From: Triticum aestivum
Lineage: Eukaryota; Streptophyta; Magnoliopsida; Poales; Poaceae
Length of the DNA stretch: 64,000 nucleotides
NCBI RefSeq assembly: GCF_018294505.1
Contig: NC_057798.1
Span: forward strand, 372,328,026 to 372,392,025
Direction: 5' to 3'
Both the position numbers and the translations under genes were made by a program. Below the pieces are notes generated by a model. That model had not been told where the DNA came from, searched no databases, and saw nothing but the letters and a program-made list of their open reading frames with translations. Shown piece by piece: positions 44,120 through 54,669 of this stretch (positions are counted from its first letter, which is position 1; the number at the start of each line of letters is the position of its first letter).

Positions 44120-44955
44120 ATGGCCAACGCTCATGTCAACATGAACTTCAACGCGTTCCTAGAGAAAACCAAGCTGAAAGATGATGGCAGCAACTATACG
44201 GACTGGGTCCGGAACCTGAGGATCATCCTCATAGCTGCCAGGAAACAATATGTCCTAGAAGGACCGCTAGGTGACGCTCCCGTCCCAGAGAACCAAGACA
44301 TTATGAATGCTTGGCAGTCTCGTGCTGATGATTACTCCCTCGTTCAGTGCGGCATGCTTTACAGCTTAGAACCGGGGCTCCAAAAGCGTTTTGAGCATCA
44401 CGGAGCATATGAGATGTTCGAAGAGCTGAAACTAGTTTTTCAAGCTCATGCCCGGGTCGAGAGATATGACATCTCCGACAAGTTCTATAGTTGTAAGATG
44501 GAGGAAAATAGTTCTGTCAGTGAGCACATACTCAAGATGTCTGGGTTGCACAACCGTATGACCCAGCTGAATATTAACCTCCCTGATGAGGCAGTCATTG
44601 ACAGAATCCTTCAGTCGCTCCCACCAAGCTACAAGAGCTTTGTGATGAACTACAATATGCAGGGGATGGTAAAGACCATTCCTGAAGTATTTTCTATGCT
44701 GAAGTCAGCAGAGGTTGAAATCAAGAAAGAACATCAAGTGTTGATGGTCAATAAGACCACTAAGTTCAAGAAGGGCAAGGGTAAAAGAACTTCAAGAAGG
44801 ACGGCAAAGAGGTTGCCGCGCCCGGTAAGCCAGTTGCCGGGAAGAAGTCAAAGAATGGACCCAAGCCTGAGACTGAGTGCTTTTATTGCAAGGGGAAGGG
44901 TCACTGGAAGCGGAACTGCCCCAAATACTTAGCGGATAAGAAGGCCGGCAACACC
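44120..44955 (+). pseudogene. Gag of Angela, frameshifted before the zinc knuckle
   Basis: The ATG at 44120 (M-A-N-A-H-V-N-M-N-F-N-A-F-L) is preferred to the one at 44096 because it matches the gag start at 298. The copia capsid domain follows (G-S-N-Y-T-D-W-V-R-N-L, K-F-Y-S-C-K-M-E-E, L-Q-S-L-P-P-S-Y-K-S-F). Near 44782-44787 the frame shifts by one base. The CCHC knuckle (C-F-Y-C-K-G-K-G-H-W-K-R-N-C, 44878-44919) is encoded in the pol frame. Before the shift the protein would run about 220 residues. Confidence 0.9.
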
Positions 44956-46398
44956 AAAGGTATATTTGATATACATGTAATTGATGTGTACCTTACCAGT
45001 ACTCGTAGTAACTCCTGGGTATTTGATACCGGTGCCGTTGCTCATATTTGTAACTCACAGCAGGAGCTGCGGAATAAACGGAGACTGGCGAAGGACGAGG
45101 TGACGATGCGCGTCGGGAATGGTTCCAGAGTCGATGTGATCGCCGTCGGCACGCTGCCTCTACATTTACCTACGGGATTAGTTTTGAACCTTAATAATTG
45201 TTATTTAGTGCCAAGTTTGAGCATGAACATTGTATCTGGATCTCGTTTAATACGAGATGGCTACTCATTTAAGTCTGAGAATAATGGTTGTTCGATTTAT
45301 ATGAGAGATATGTTTTATGGTCATGCTCCGATGGTCAATGGTTTATTCTTAATGAATCTCGAGCGTAATATTACACATGTTCATAGTGTAGATGCCAAAA
45401 GATGTAAAGTTGATAACGATAGTCCCACATACTTGTGGCACTGCCGCCTTGGTCACATTGGTGTGAAGCGCATGAAGAAGCTCCATGCTGATGGACTTTT
45501 GGAGTCTCTTGATTATGAATCATTTGACACATGCGAACCATGCCTCATGGGAAAAATGACCAAGACTCCGTTCTCCGGAACAATGGAGCGAGCAACCAAC
45601 TTGTTGGAAATCATACATACCGATGTGTGCGGTCCAATGAGCGTTGAGGCTCGCGGAGGATATCGTTATGTTCTCACTCTCACTGATGACTTAAGTAGAT
45701 ATGGGTATGTCTACTTAATGAAACACAAGTCTGAGACCTTTGAAAAGTTCAAGGAATTTCAGAATGAGGTGGAGAATCAACGTGACCGAAAGATAAAGTT
45801 CCTACGATCAGATCGTGGAGGAGAATATTTAAGTCACGAATTTGGCACACACTTAAGGAAATGTGGAATCGTTTCACAACTCACGCCGCCTGGAACACCT
45901 CAGCGAAACGGTGTGTCCGAACGTCGTAATCGCACTCTATTGGATATGGTGCGGTCTATGATGTCTCTTACCGATTTACCACTATCATTTTGGGGATACG
46001 CTCTAGAGACAGCTACATTCACTTTAAATAGGGCACCATCTAAATCCGTTGAGACGACACCGTATGAATTATGGTTTGGGAAGAAACCTAAGCTGTCGTT
46101 TCTAAAAGTTTGGGGATGCGATGCTTATGTCAAGAAACTTCAACCTGAAAAGCTCGAACCCAAGTCGGAAAAATGCGTCTTCATAGGATACCCTAAGGAA
46201 ACTGTAGGGTATACCTTTTACTTAAGATCCGAGGGCAAGATCTTTGTTGCCAAGAACGGATGCTTTCTGGAAAAAGAGTTTCTCTCGAAAGAAGTAAGTG
46301 AGAGGAAAGTAGAACTCGATGAAGTACTACCTCTCGAACGGGAAAGTGGTGCAGCTCAGGAAAATGTTCCTGTGATGCCCACACCAACTGAAGAGTAA
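44956..46398 (+). pseudogene. Protease and integrase of Angela
   Basis: The frame holds S-W-V-F-D-T-G-A-V-A-H-I-C (retropepsin D-T-G near 45024), the pre-integrase finger L-W-H-C-R-L-G-H-I-G with C-E-P-C, and the integrase core with I-I-H-T-D-V-C-G-P, L-R-S-D-R-G-G-E-Y and N-G-V-S-E-R-R-N-R-T-L, so D, D and E are all present. The open frame ends at TAA 46396-46398, and the next ORF is in the same frame. That single stop separates integrase from RT. Confidence 0.92.
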
Positions 46399-48099
46399 AC
46401 CAATGATGATGATCAAGGTACTTCGGATCAAGTTGCTACTGAACTTCGTAGGTCCACAAGGACACGTTCCGCACCAGAGTGGTACGGCAACCCTGTCCTG
46501 GAAATCATGTTGTTAGACAATAGTGAACCTTCGAACTATGAAGAAGCGATGGCGGGCCCAGATTCCAACAAATGGCTAGAAGCCATGAAATCCGAGATAG
46601 AATCCATGTATGAAAACAAAGTATGGACTTTGACTGACTTGCCCGATGATCGGCGAGCGATAGAAAACAAATGGATCTTTAAGAAGAAGACGGACGCGGA
46701 TGGTAATGTCACCATCTATAAAGCTCGACTTGTCGCTAAGGGTTATCGACAAGTTCAAGGGATTGACTACGACGAGACATTCTCTCCCGTAGCGAAGCTT
46801 AAGTCCGTCCGAATCATGTTAGCAATTGCCGCATACTATGATTATGAGATATGGCAGATGGACGTCAAAACGGCATTCCTTAACGGGCATCTTAAGGAAG
46901 AGCTGTATATGATGCAGCCGGAAGGTTTTGTCGATCCTAAGAACGCTAACAAAGTATGCAAGCTCCAGCGATCCATTTATGGGCTGGTGCAAGCATCTCG
47001 GAGTTGGAATATTCGCTTTGATGAGATGATCAAAGCGTTTGGGTTTATGCAGACTTATGGAGAAGCCTGCGTTTACAAGAAAGTGAGTGGGAGCTCTGTA
47101 GCATTTCTCATATTATATGTAGATGACATACTCTTGATGGGAAATAATATAGAATTTCTGGACAGCATTAAGGCCTACTTGAACAAATGTTTTTCAATGA
47201 AGGACCTTGGAGAAGCTGCTTATATATTAGGCATCAAGATCTATAGAGATAGATCGAGACGCCTCATAGGTCTTTCACAAAGCACATACCTTGATAAGAT
47301 TTTGAAAAAGTTCAAAATGGATGAGTCCAAGAAAGGGTTCTTGCCTATGTTACAAGGTGTGAGATTGAGCTCAGCTCAGTCACCGACCACGGCAAAAGAT
47401 AAAGAAGAGATGAGTGTCATCCCCTATGCTTCAGCCATAGGATCTATTATGTATGCCATGCTGTGTACCAGACCTGATGTAAACCTTGCCGTAAGTTTGG
47501 TAGCAAGATACCAGAGTAATCCCGGCAAGGAACACTGGACAGCGGTCAAGAATATCCTGAAGTACCTGAAAAGGACAAAGGACATGTTTCTCGTTTATGG
47601 AGGTGACGAAGAGCTCGTCGTAAAGGGTTACGTCGATGCTAGCTTCGACACAGATCTGGATGACTCTAAGTCACAAACCGGATACGTGTATATGTTGAAT
47701 GGTGGAGCAGTAAGCTGGTGCAGCTGCAAGCAGAGCGTCGTGGCGGGATCTACATGTGAAGCGGAGTACATGGCAGCCTCGGAGGCAGCGCATGAAGCTA
47801 TTTGGGTGAAGGAGTTCATCACCGACCTAGGAGTCATACCCAATGCGTCGGGGCCAATCAAACTCTTCTGTGACAACACTGGAGCTATTGCCCTTGCCAA
47901 GGAGCCCAGGTTTCACAAGAAGACCAGGCACATCAAGCGTCGTTTCAACTCCATCCGTGAAAATGTTCAAGATGGAGACATAGAAATTTGCAAAGTACAT
48001 ACGGATCTGAATGTCGCAGATCCGTTGACTAAACCTCTCTCGCGAGCAAAACATGATCAACACCAGAACTCTATGGGTGTTCGATTCATCACAATGTAA
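46399..48099 (+). pseudogene. Reverse transcriptase and RNase H of Angela
   Basis: It continues the integrase frame after TAA 46396; the first ATG is at 46507. RT motifs are N-K-W-I-F-K-K-K, K-A-R-L-V-A-K-G-Y, Q-M-D-V-K-T-A-F-L-N-G, Y-G-L-V-Q-A-S-R-S-W and Y-V-D-D-I-L-L near 47116. RNase H has Y-V-D-A-S-F-D-T-D-L-D-D-S, S-T-C-E-A-E-Y-M-A and T-R-H-I-K-R-R, ending A-D-P-L-T-K-P-L. The catalytic residues I can identify are intact, and this region alone (530 codons) is uninterrupted. Confidence 0.93.
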
Positions 48100-48120
48100 C
48101 TAGATTAGTGACTCTAGTGC

Positions 48121-48131
48121 AAGTGGGAGAC
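48121..48131 (+). other. Polypurine tract of Angela
   Basis: AAGTGGGAGAC directly precedes the TGTTGG start of the 3' LTR. Confidence 0.88.
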
Positions 48132-49867
48132 TGTTGGAAATATGCCCTAGAGGCAATAATAAAAGTGTTATTATTATATTTCTTTGTTCATGATAATAGT
48201 CTTTTATTCATGCTATAACTGTATTATCCGGAAATCGTAATACACGTGTGAATACATAGACCACAATATGTCCCTAGTGAGCCTCTAGTTGACTAGCTCG
48301 TTGTGATCAACAGATAGTCATGGTTTCCTGGCTATGGACATTGGATGTCGTTGATAACGGGATCACATCATTAGGAGAATGATGTGATGGACAAGACCCA
48401 ATCCTAAGCATAGCACAAAGGTCGGTTAGTTCGTTTGCTAGAGCTTTTCCAATGTCAAGTATCTCTTCCTTCGACCATGAGATCGTGTAACTCCTGGATA
48501 CCGTAGGAATGCTTTGGGTGTATCAAACGTCACAACGTAACTGGGTGACTATAAAGGTGCACTACAGGTATCTCCGAAAGTGTCTATTGGGTTGACACGG
48601 ATCGAGACTGGGATTTGTCACTCCGTATGACGGAGAGGTATCTCTGGGCCCACTCGGTAATGCATCATCATAATGAGCTCAAGGTGACCAAGGTGTTGGC
48701 CACGGGATCATGCATTACGGTACGAGTAAAGTGACTTGCCGGTAACGAGACTGAACAAGGTATTGGGATACCGACGATCGAGTCTCGGGCAAGTAACGTA
48801 CCGATTGACAAAGGGAATTGTATACGGGGTTTGATCGAATCCTCGACATCGTGGTTCATCCGATGACATCATCGAGGAGCATGTGGGAGCCAACATGGGT
48901 ATCCAGATCCCGCTGTTGGTTATTGACCGGAGAGTCTCGGTCATGTCTGCATGTCTCCCGAACCCGTAGGGTCTACACACTTAAGGTTCGGTGACGCTAG
49001 GGTTATCAGGAAGACAAGTATGTGATTACCGAATGTTGTTCGGAGTCCCGGATGAGATCCCGGACGTCACGAGGAGTTCCGGAATGGTCCGGAGGTAAAG
49101 TTTTATATATGGGAAGTTGTTAAACGGGCACCGGAAAGTTTCGGGGTCATACCGGTATTGTACCGGGACCACCGGAAAGGTTCCGGGGGTCCACCGGGAG
49201 GGACCACCCCTCCCGGGGGGCCACTTGGGCTGCGTAGGGATAGCAGCCAGCCCCTAGTGGGCTTGGCGCCCCCCCCCTTGGGCCCATGCGCCTAGGGTTG
49301 GGGGGGAAACCCTAAAGGGGGCGCACCCCCCTTGCTTGGGGGGCAAGCCCCCCACCCCTTGGCCGCCGCCCCCCCTAGGGTTTTCCCTAGAGGGCCGGCC
49401 CCCCTTGCCCCTTCCCCTATATATAGAGGGGTGAGGGGAGGGCTGCAACACAACACAACTCAAGGCGCAGCCCCTCCCCTCCCCAACACCTCTCCTCCTC
49501 CGTACGTGCTCGGCGAAGCTCTGTCGGAATACTGCTGCACCAACTGCACCACGCCGTCGTGCTGCCCTTGGAGCTGCCTTCCTCAACCTCTCCTTCCTCC
49601 TTGCTGGATCAAGACGGAGGAGACGTCGACCGTCCCGTACGTGTGTTGAACGCGGAGGTGCTGTCCGTTCAGCACTTGGTCATCGGTGATCCGAATCACG
49701 ACGAGTACGACTCCATCATCACCATCCCCTTGAACGCTTCCGCACTCGATCTACAAGTGGTATGTAGATGCAAACTCTTCCCCTTGACTCGTTGCTTAGA
49801 TGAACTCATAGATGGATCTTGGTGAAACCGTAGGAAAAATTTTAATTTTCTGCAACGTTCCCCAACA
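48132..49867 (+). repeat. 3' LTR of Angela
   Basis: It is 1736 bp and paired with 41099-42834. At all 14 transition differences it carries G or C. Confidence 0.94.
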
Positions 49868-50553
49868 GAATCTCCAGGGGAGGAATATAAAGAAAAGTAT
49901 TTCAATCCAATGTTGGTGTTAAGAGGAGAGTGCACATTCTTCAACATGTCATTGTGCTTATTTGCATTGCTTGTTCTTTTATATCTTTCAGCTTGATTTT
50001 CTGTTCCCTATTTCTCCAGTTCCCATGTAGATTGGGGAGCAGACATCTAGAATCATTTAATTCATTGCAATCTTACTTTGAACATGTTATCAATTGCTTG
50101 TCTCACTCTCTACATGTATCCAGTTGGTATTCTTGTGGTTTCTTCTGTTTGCTCTGGCTAGTAGATGTACCTGTGTTATCTAACCTTGTTTTGCGCAGGC
50201 TCATTCCATCCTAAGCCAACTCAAGACTACAAGGTAAGTATATGCATCACAATCAAGTGTATGAGGAATTCTTGTTGATGTACATACTGTTTGCAAGAAG
50301 GACTCATGGGCATGAAGGTATTTTCTTTAATATTCTTTGCTCTAATGCATATGGCCAAGATACATGTAACACATTGCCTACTCTATCATAGTTATGCTCT
50401 CACATGACTCTATATTCCATATTCACATGATTGCATACATGTAGGGGGAGCCTATGCTTGTTACATGTATTTCCAAAGCTTTACTTGCTATTCTTTATAT
50501 CTTTATCTAAAGCTTTGATGTATGTTGTCATCAATTACCAAAAAGGGGGAGAT
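49868..50553 (+). other. 3' interval of the Sirevirus, second part
   Basis: It resumes Sirevirus sequence after Angela. Purine tracts occur at about 49876-49887 (AGGGGAGGAA), 50443-50450 (AGGGGGAG) and 50540-50553, the last abutting the 3' LTR. The short hydrophobic frame at 49930-50214 has no features of a real gene. Confidence 0.7.
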
Positions 50554-52238
50554 TGAAAGCACAAGTGCTCCCTAGGTGGTTTTGGTAATTAATGTCAACA
50601 TATCTCTTGTTGGACTAACACTTTTATCTAGTATGTTTCAGATAGGTTCAACAATGGAGTGGCATGGACTAAAGGATGTGGGAACTCCTTCAAGATGCTA
50701 AGGACAAAGGATTGTCTCAAGCTTCAAGCTCAAGACTCTTCATTTTACATTTTAGTGATCCAAGATCACATTGATTCTATAGGAAAAGCCAATACTATCA
50801 AGAAGGGATGAGGTGTTGCTTAATGAGTTTCTTGCTCCACAGTGCTTAGTGATATGCTCCAAAACCCTCAACTACTTTCCCACTTCCACACATATGACCT
50901 AAACCTAAAGTCAAACTCGGCCATATCGATTCTTTCTATCCGGCGCCACCGAGTTCAAATGTCATAGCCACTGCCACAAACCCTAGGCAAATCGGTCTCA
51001 CTGATAGGGATCTCGGTTTCACCGAGATGGGATTGTAATCTCTCTGTGTATGTCCATTACCAAAATCGGTCTCACCGAGTTTGAGCAATCGGTACTACCA
51101 AGATTACAATGCAAACTCTCTGGTTAACTTATTACCAAAATCGGTCCCACCGGGTTTGAGTAATCGGTCCCATCGAGTTTGCCTGACCAACTCTTTGGTT
51201 AGCTAATCACCAAAATCGGTCACACCGAGTTTGTGTAATCGGTCTCATCGAGATTACGTTATGCCCTAACCCTAACCATATCGGTCCTACCGAGTTGCAT
51301 ATCGGTCCCACCAAAAATCCTAACGGTCACTAGATTTGCTAAATCACTCCGACCGAGTTTGTTGATTCGGTCCCACCGAGTTTGGTAAATTGTGTGTAAC
51401 GGTTAGATTTTGTGTGTAGGCTATATATACCCCTCCACCTCCTCTTCATTTGTGGAGAGGGCCATCAGAATGTGCCTACACTTCCAACATACATTTTCTG
51501 AGAGAGAACTACCTACTCATGTGTTGAGGCCAAGATATTCCATTCCTACCATATGAATCTTGATGTCTAGCCTTCCCCAAGTTGCTTTCCACTCAAATCT
51601 TCTTTCCACCAGATCCAAATCCTATGAGAGAGAGTTGAGTGTTGGGGAGACTATCATTTGAAGCACAAGAGCAAGGAGTTCATCATCAACACACCATTTG
51701 TTACTTCTTGGAGAGTGGTGTCTCCTAGATTGGCTAGGTGTCACTTGGGAGCCTCCGACAAGATTGTGGAGTTGAACCAAGGAGTTTGTAAGGGCAAGGA
51801 GATCGCTTACTTCGTGAAGATCTACCTCTAGTGAGGCAAGTCCTTCATGGGCGACGGTCATGGTGGGATAGACAAGGTTGCTTCTTCGTGGACCCTTCAT
51901 GGGTGGAGCCCTCCGTGGACTCGCGCAACCGTTACCCTTCGTGGGTTGAAGTCTCCATCAACGTGGATGTATGATAGCACCACCTATCGGAACCACGACA
52001 TAAACATCCGTGTCTCCAATTGTGTTTGAATCCTCAAAAACCCTTCCCTTTACATTCTTGCAAGTTGCATGCTTTACTTTCCGCTGCTCACATACTCTTT
52101 GCATGCTTGCTTGTTATGTATTGTGAATGTTAAACTTGTGCCTAAACTCCACTTAAACTTAAAGAAGTTAAAAACTGCAACTTTGATACTTAGTGTCTAA
52201 TCACCCCCCCTCTAGACACCTTTTCTCAAGGTCCTACA
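50554..52238 (+). repeat. 3' LTR of the Sirevirus
   Basis: It is 1685 bp and paired with 34295-35955. One extra TCGGTCCCATCGA unit with its linker (near 51155-51182) accounts for most of the length difference. It is followed by CTTGC at 52239-52243. Confidence 0.92.
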
Positions 52239-52649
52239 CTTGCTCACTAGCTCTGCCTCCACCCACTTGGTAAATTTATCAACCGCCACCAGAAGGTGGG
52301 TCTTCTTATCCTTGGACCTCTTAAAAGGCCCAACCATATCTAGCCCCCAAGTTGTGAACGGCCAGGTAATTGGAATCATCCTCAACTCCTGAGCCGGAAC
52401 ATGAGCTCGACGTGCAAACTTCTGACAGCCGTCACACTTTCGGACCAGATCTTCCGCATCAGCATGAGCTGTTAACCAGTAAAAACCGTGCCAGAAAGCC
52501 TTAGCCACCAAGGATTTTGAACTGGCATGATGACCACAATCTCCTTCGTGGATTTCACACAAGATCTCACAGCCTTCTTCAGAAGAAACACAATACTGAA
52601 ACGCCCCTGAGACACTGTAGTGGTGTAACTCGCCATTGACAATAGTCAT
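52239..52649 (-). pseudogene. Integrase N-terminal half of gypsy B
   Basis: The frame encodes an integrase zinc-binding region (H-E-G-D-C-G-H-H and C-D-G-C-Q-K-F, an H-H-C-C finger), then I-T-W-P-F-T-T-W-G-L-D-M-V-G-P-F with the first catalytic Asp, then K-F-T-K-W-V-E-A-E. It stops at the Sirevirus edge; its continuation is 34294-33828. Confidence 0.88.
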
Positions 52650-52666
52650 GGACTTAGACCGCCGGA

Positions 52667-53185
52667 TTATCTAGTTGGCCAAAACTTCATCCTCTGGTTC
52701 ATGTACGCCAGGTACGGCAATGTCCAATCAGGGATAGCATGAAGAACCGCCACCAATTGAGCTTCCGGGTCAGGAATCGCCACATCCTCCTCCGTTGGTA
52801 TCTTGATCGACAGATTATGCAGAACATCCAGAAAAACATTAGGCGGCACCGGTTTACGCTGGGATCCGAGCCGGCTTAAAGCGTCTGCCGCTTCATTTTT
52901 GTGCCGATCAATGTGCTCGACTTGATAACCCTTGAAGTGACCCGCAATGACGTCCACCTCCCGCCAATAAGCCGCCATGAGTGGATCCTTAGAATCCCAC
53001 GTATCGGATACTTGCTGAGCCACTAAATCGGAGTCACCAAAGCAACGTACCCGGATTAAGTTCATCTCCTTAGCCATCCACAGACCATGGATTAAGGCCT
53101 CATACTCAGCTGCATTGTTAGTAAAGGGAAACATTAAGCGGAGAACATAACAAAATTTGTCACCTTGAGGGGAAGTAAGAACCAC
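52667..53185 (-). pseudogene. Second (archaeal-type) RNase H of gypsy B
   Basis: Motifs N-N-A-A-E-Y-E-A-L-I-H-G-L, R-C-F-G-D-S-D-L-V-A-Q-Q-V, W-R-E-V-D and H-I-D-R-H-K-N-E-A-A-D-A-L-S-R-L are those of a complete plant-type RNase H I fold, with Glu, Asp and the terminal His/Asp in place. It follows the normal Ty3 RNase H, the double RNase H arrangement described for the Tat lineage. The D-G-S start of the domain is in the adjoining frame (about 53225), so a frameshift near 53180 breaks it. Confidence 0.85.
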
Positions 53186-53643
53186 TCTAGCCCCGAGCCC
53201 TCCAATTGTCTGGATCCATCAAAGTGAATAGTCCAGTATGTGTTATCCGGTTTATCCTCCGATGCCTGCAACTCCGTCCAGTCGTTGATGAAGTCTACGA
53301 GTGCTTGGGACTTGATAGCAGTGCGAGGCATGTATTTCAACCCGTGAGGCCCAAGCTCAATAGCCCACTTAGCAACCCGGCCAGTTGCCTCCTTGTTTTG
53401 AATGATGTCTCCCAATGGAGCAGAACTGACCACAGTGATAGAATGGCCTTGAAAGTATTGCTTAAGCTTCCGGCTTACCATAAACACTCCATACACCAGC
53501 TTCTGCCAATGGGGATATCTTTGTTTGGACTCGATAAGTACCTCACTAATATAATAAACCGGCTGTTGAACCGGATATTCCTTACCAGCCTCCTTGCGCT
53601 CCACCACAATAGCCACGCTGACAGCCCGGGCATTAGCAGCCAC
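53134..53643 (-). pseudogene. First RNase H and connection of gypsy B
   Basis: It reads V-V-E-R-K-E-A-G-K-E-Y, Q-P-V-Y-Y-I-S-E-V-L, Y-P-H-W-Q-K-L-V-Y, L-K-Q-Y-F-Q-G-H and L-V-D-F-I-N-D-W, the Ty3-type RNase H-like region, then I-H-F-D-G-S-R, the start of the second RNase H. It is preceded in frame by RT, from which a stop near 53644 separates it. Confidence 0.82.
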
Positions 53644-54606
53644 TTATAACAGCAATGGTTCCTTATCAATGGGGGTAGCAAGGATGGGCGGTTCGGCCAA
53701 CTGCTTCTTCAAATCCTCAAACGCCGCATTAGCAGCATCACTCCAAACAAAGTTGTCTGTTTTCTTCATCATCTGATAAAGCGGGATCACCTTCTCCCCC
53801 AACCGGCTGATAAACCGGCTCAGTGCTGCAATCCGACCCGCCAGTCTTTGAACGTCATTGATACACGCCAGTTTAGCCAGGGATATGATAGCCTTGATCT
53901 TTTCCGGATTAGCCTCAATGCCCCTGTTAGACACCAGAAAACCCAAGAGCTTGCCAGTTGGCACACCAAAAACACATTTGGCCGGATTAAGCATCATCTT
54001 ATAAACCCTCAGATTATCAAAAGTTTCCTGCAAGTCAGCTATGAGTGTCTCTGCTTTCCTGGATTTCACCACGATATCATCCACATAAGCATGAACATTG
54101 CACCCAATCTGATTATGGAGGCAGTTCTGCACACACCGCTGATAAGTCGCCTGAGAACTCTTGAGCCCAAAAGGCATAGAAACATAGCAGAAGGCTCCAA
54201 AAGGAGTTATAAAGGCCGTCTTCTCCTGGTCCTTAACTGCCATTTCGATCTGATGGTAACCCGAATAAGCATCCAAAAAACTCAAATGCTCGCAACCCGC
54301 CGTAGCATCAATAATTTGATCAATACGAGGGAGGGCAAAGGGATCAGCTGGGCAAGCTTTGTTCAAATCTGTGTAGTCCACACACATACGTCAAGTGTCG
54401 TTCTTCTTAAGTACCAGCACCGGGTTAGCCAACCACTCAGGGTGAAAAACCTCCACAATAAACCCTGCTGCCAATAGCCGAGCTACCTCTTCACCGATGG
54501 CCTTGTGTCTCTCTTCATTAAAGCGGCGAAGAAACTGTTTGACCGGTTTAAATTTGGGATCGATATTAAGAGTGTGCTCAGCGAGTTCCCTCGGCACACC
54601 TGGCAT
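53644..54606 (-). pseudogene. Reverse transcriptase of gypsy B
   Basis: From 54606: E-H-T-L-N-I-D, R-R-F-N-E-E-R, F-H-P-E-W, then a TGA at about 54388 in the K-N-D-T-x-R-M-C-V block. From 54387: C-V-D-Y-T-D-L-N-K-A-C, F-L-D-A-Y-S-G-Y-H-Q, P-F-G-L-K-S-S-Q-A-T-Y, and the catalytic Y-V-D-D-I-V (plus-strand 54072-54089). The domain is complete apart from that single stop. It is close to gypsy A's RT. Confidence 0.9.
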
Positions 54607-54669
54607 GTCAGAAGGTTTCCATGCAAAGATGTCCCGGTTTTCACGGATGAACTCGATGAGCGTGCCTTC

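Larger units (their letters stand above)
41099..49867 (+). mobile_element. Angela/BARE/WIS-type copia retrotransposon
   Basis: Two 1736-bp LTRs (41099-42834, 48132-49867) begin TGTTGGAAATATGCCC and end CCCAACA. A TGGCATCATGAGC primer site lies at 42836 and AAGTGGGAGAC before the 3' LTR. The order is gag, protease, integrase, RT, RNase H. One frameshift (about 44785) and one TAA (46396-46398) are the only coding breaks. The 5-bp flanks (GAGAT left, GAATC right) do not match, so no target duplication is visible. LTRs differ at 17 substitutions and two 1-bp indels by my count, about 1%. Confidence 0.93.
34295..52238 (+). mobile_element. Maximus-like Sirevirus (copia), split by an Angela insertion
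   Basis: LTRs 34295-35955 (1661 bp) and 50554-52238 (1685 bp) begin TGAAAGCACAAGTG and end CCTACA, with perfect CTTGC duplications. A TGGTATCAGAGC primer site follows the 5' LTR, and AAAAAGGGGGAGAT precedes the 3' LTR. The interior has gag, protease, integrase, RT and RNase H in copia order, all damaged. The long 3' interval has several polypurine tracts, a Sirevirus hallmark. Without the nested 8.8-kb Angela it is about 9.2 kb. Gag appears shortened. The Maximus assignment rests on LTR ends and protein motifs from memory. Confidence 0.9.

Noticed and set aside
41094..49872. GAGAT (left) and GAATC (right) as a mutated target-site duplication of Angela
   Set aside because: Only two of five positions match and shifting the frame by one base does not help; I treat the duplication as absent.
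49930..50214. Hydrophobic 94-codon frame as an env-like Sirevirus gene
   Set aside because: It is short, has no signal-peptide-plus-ectodomain pattern, and lies in low-complexity T-rich sequence; chance is the simplest explanation.
53206..54477. Plus-strand frames opposite RT and RNase H of gypsy B
   Set aside because: They lie antisense to clear RT and RNase H motifs and show no domain of their own.
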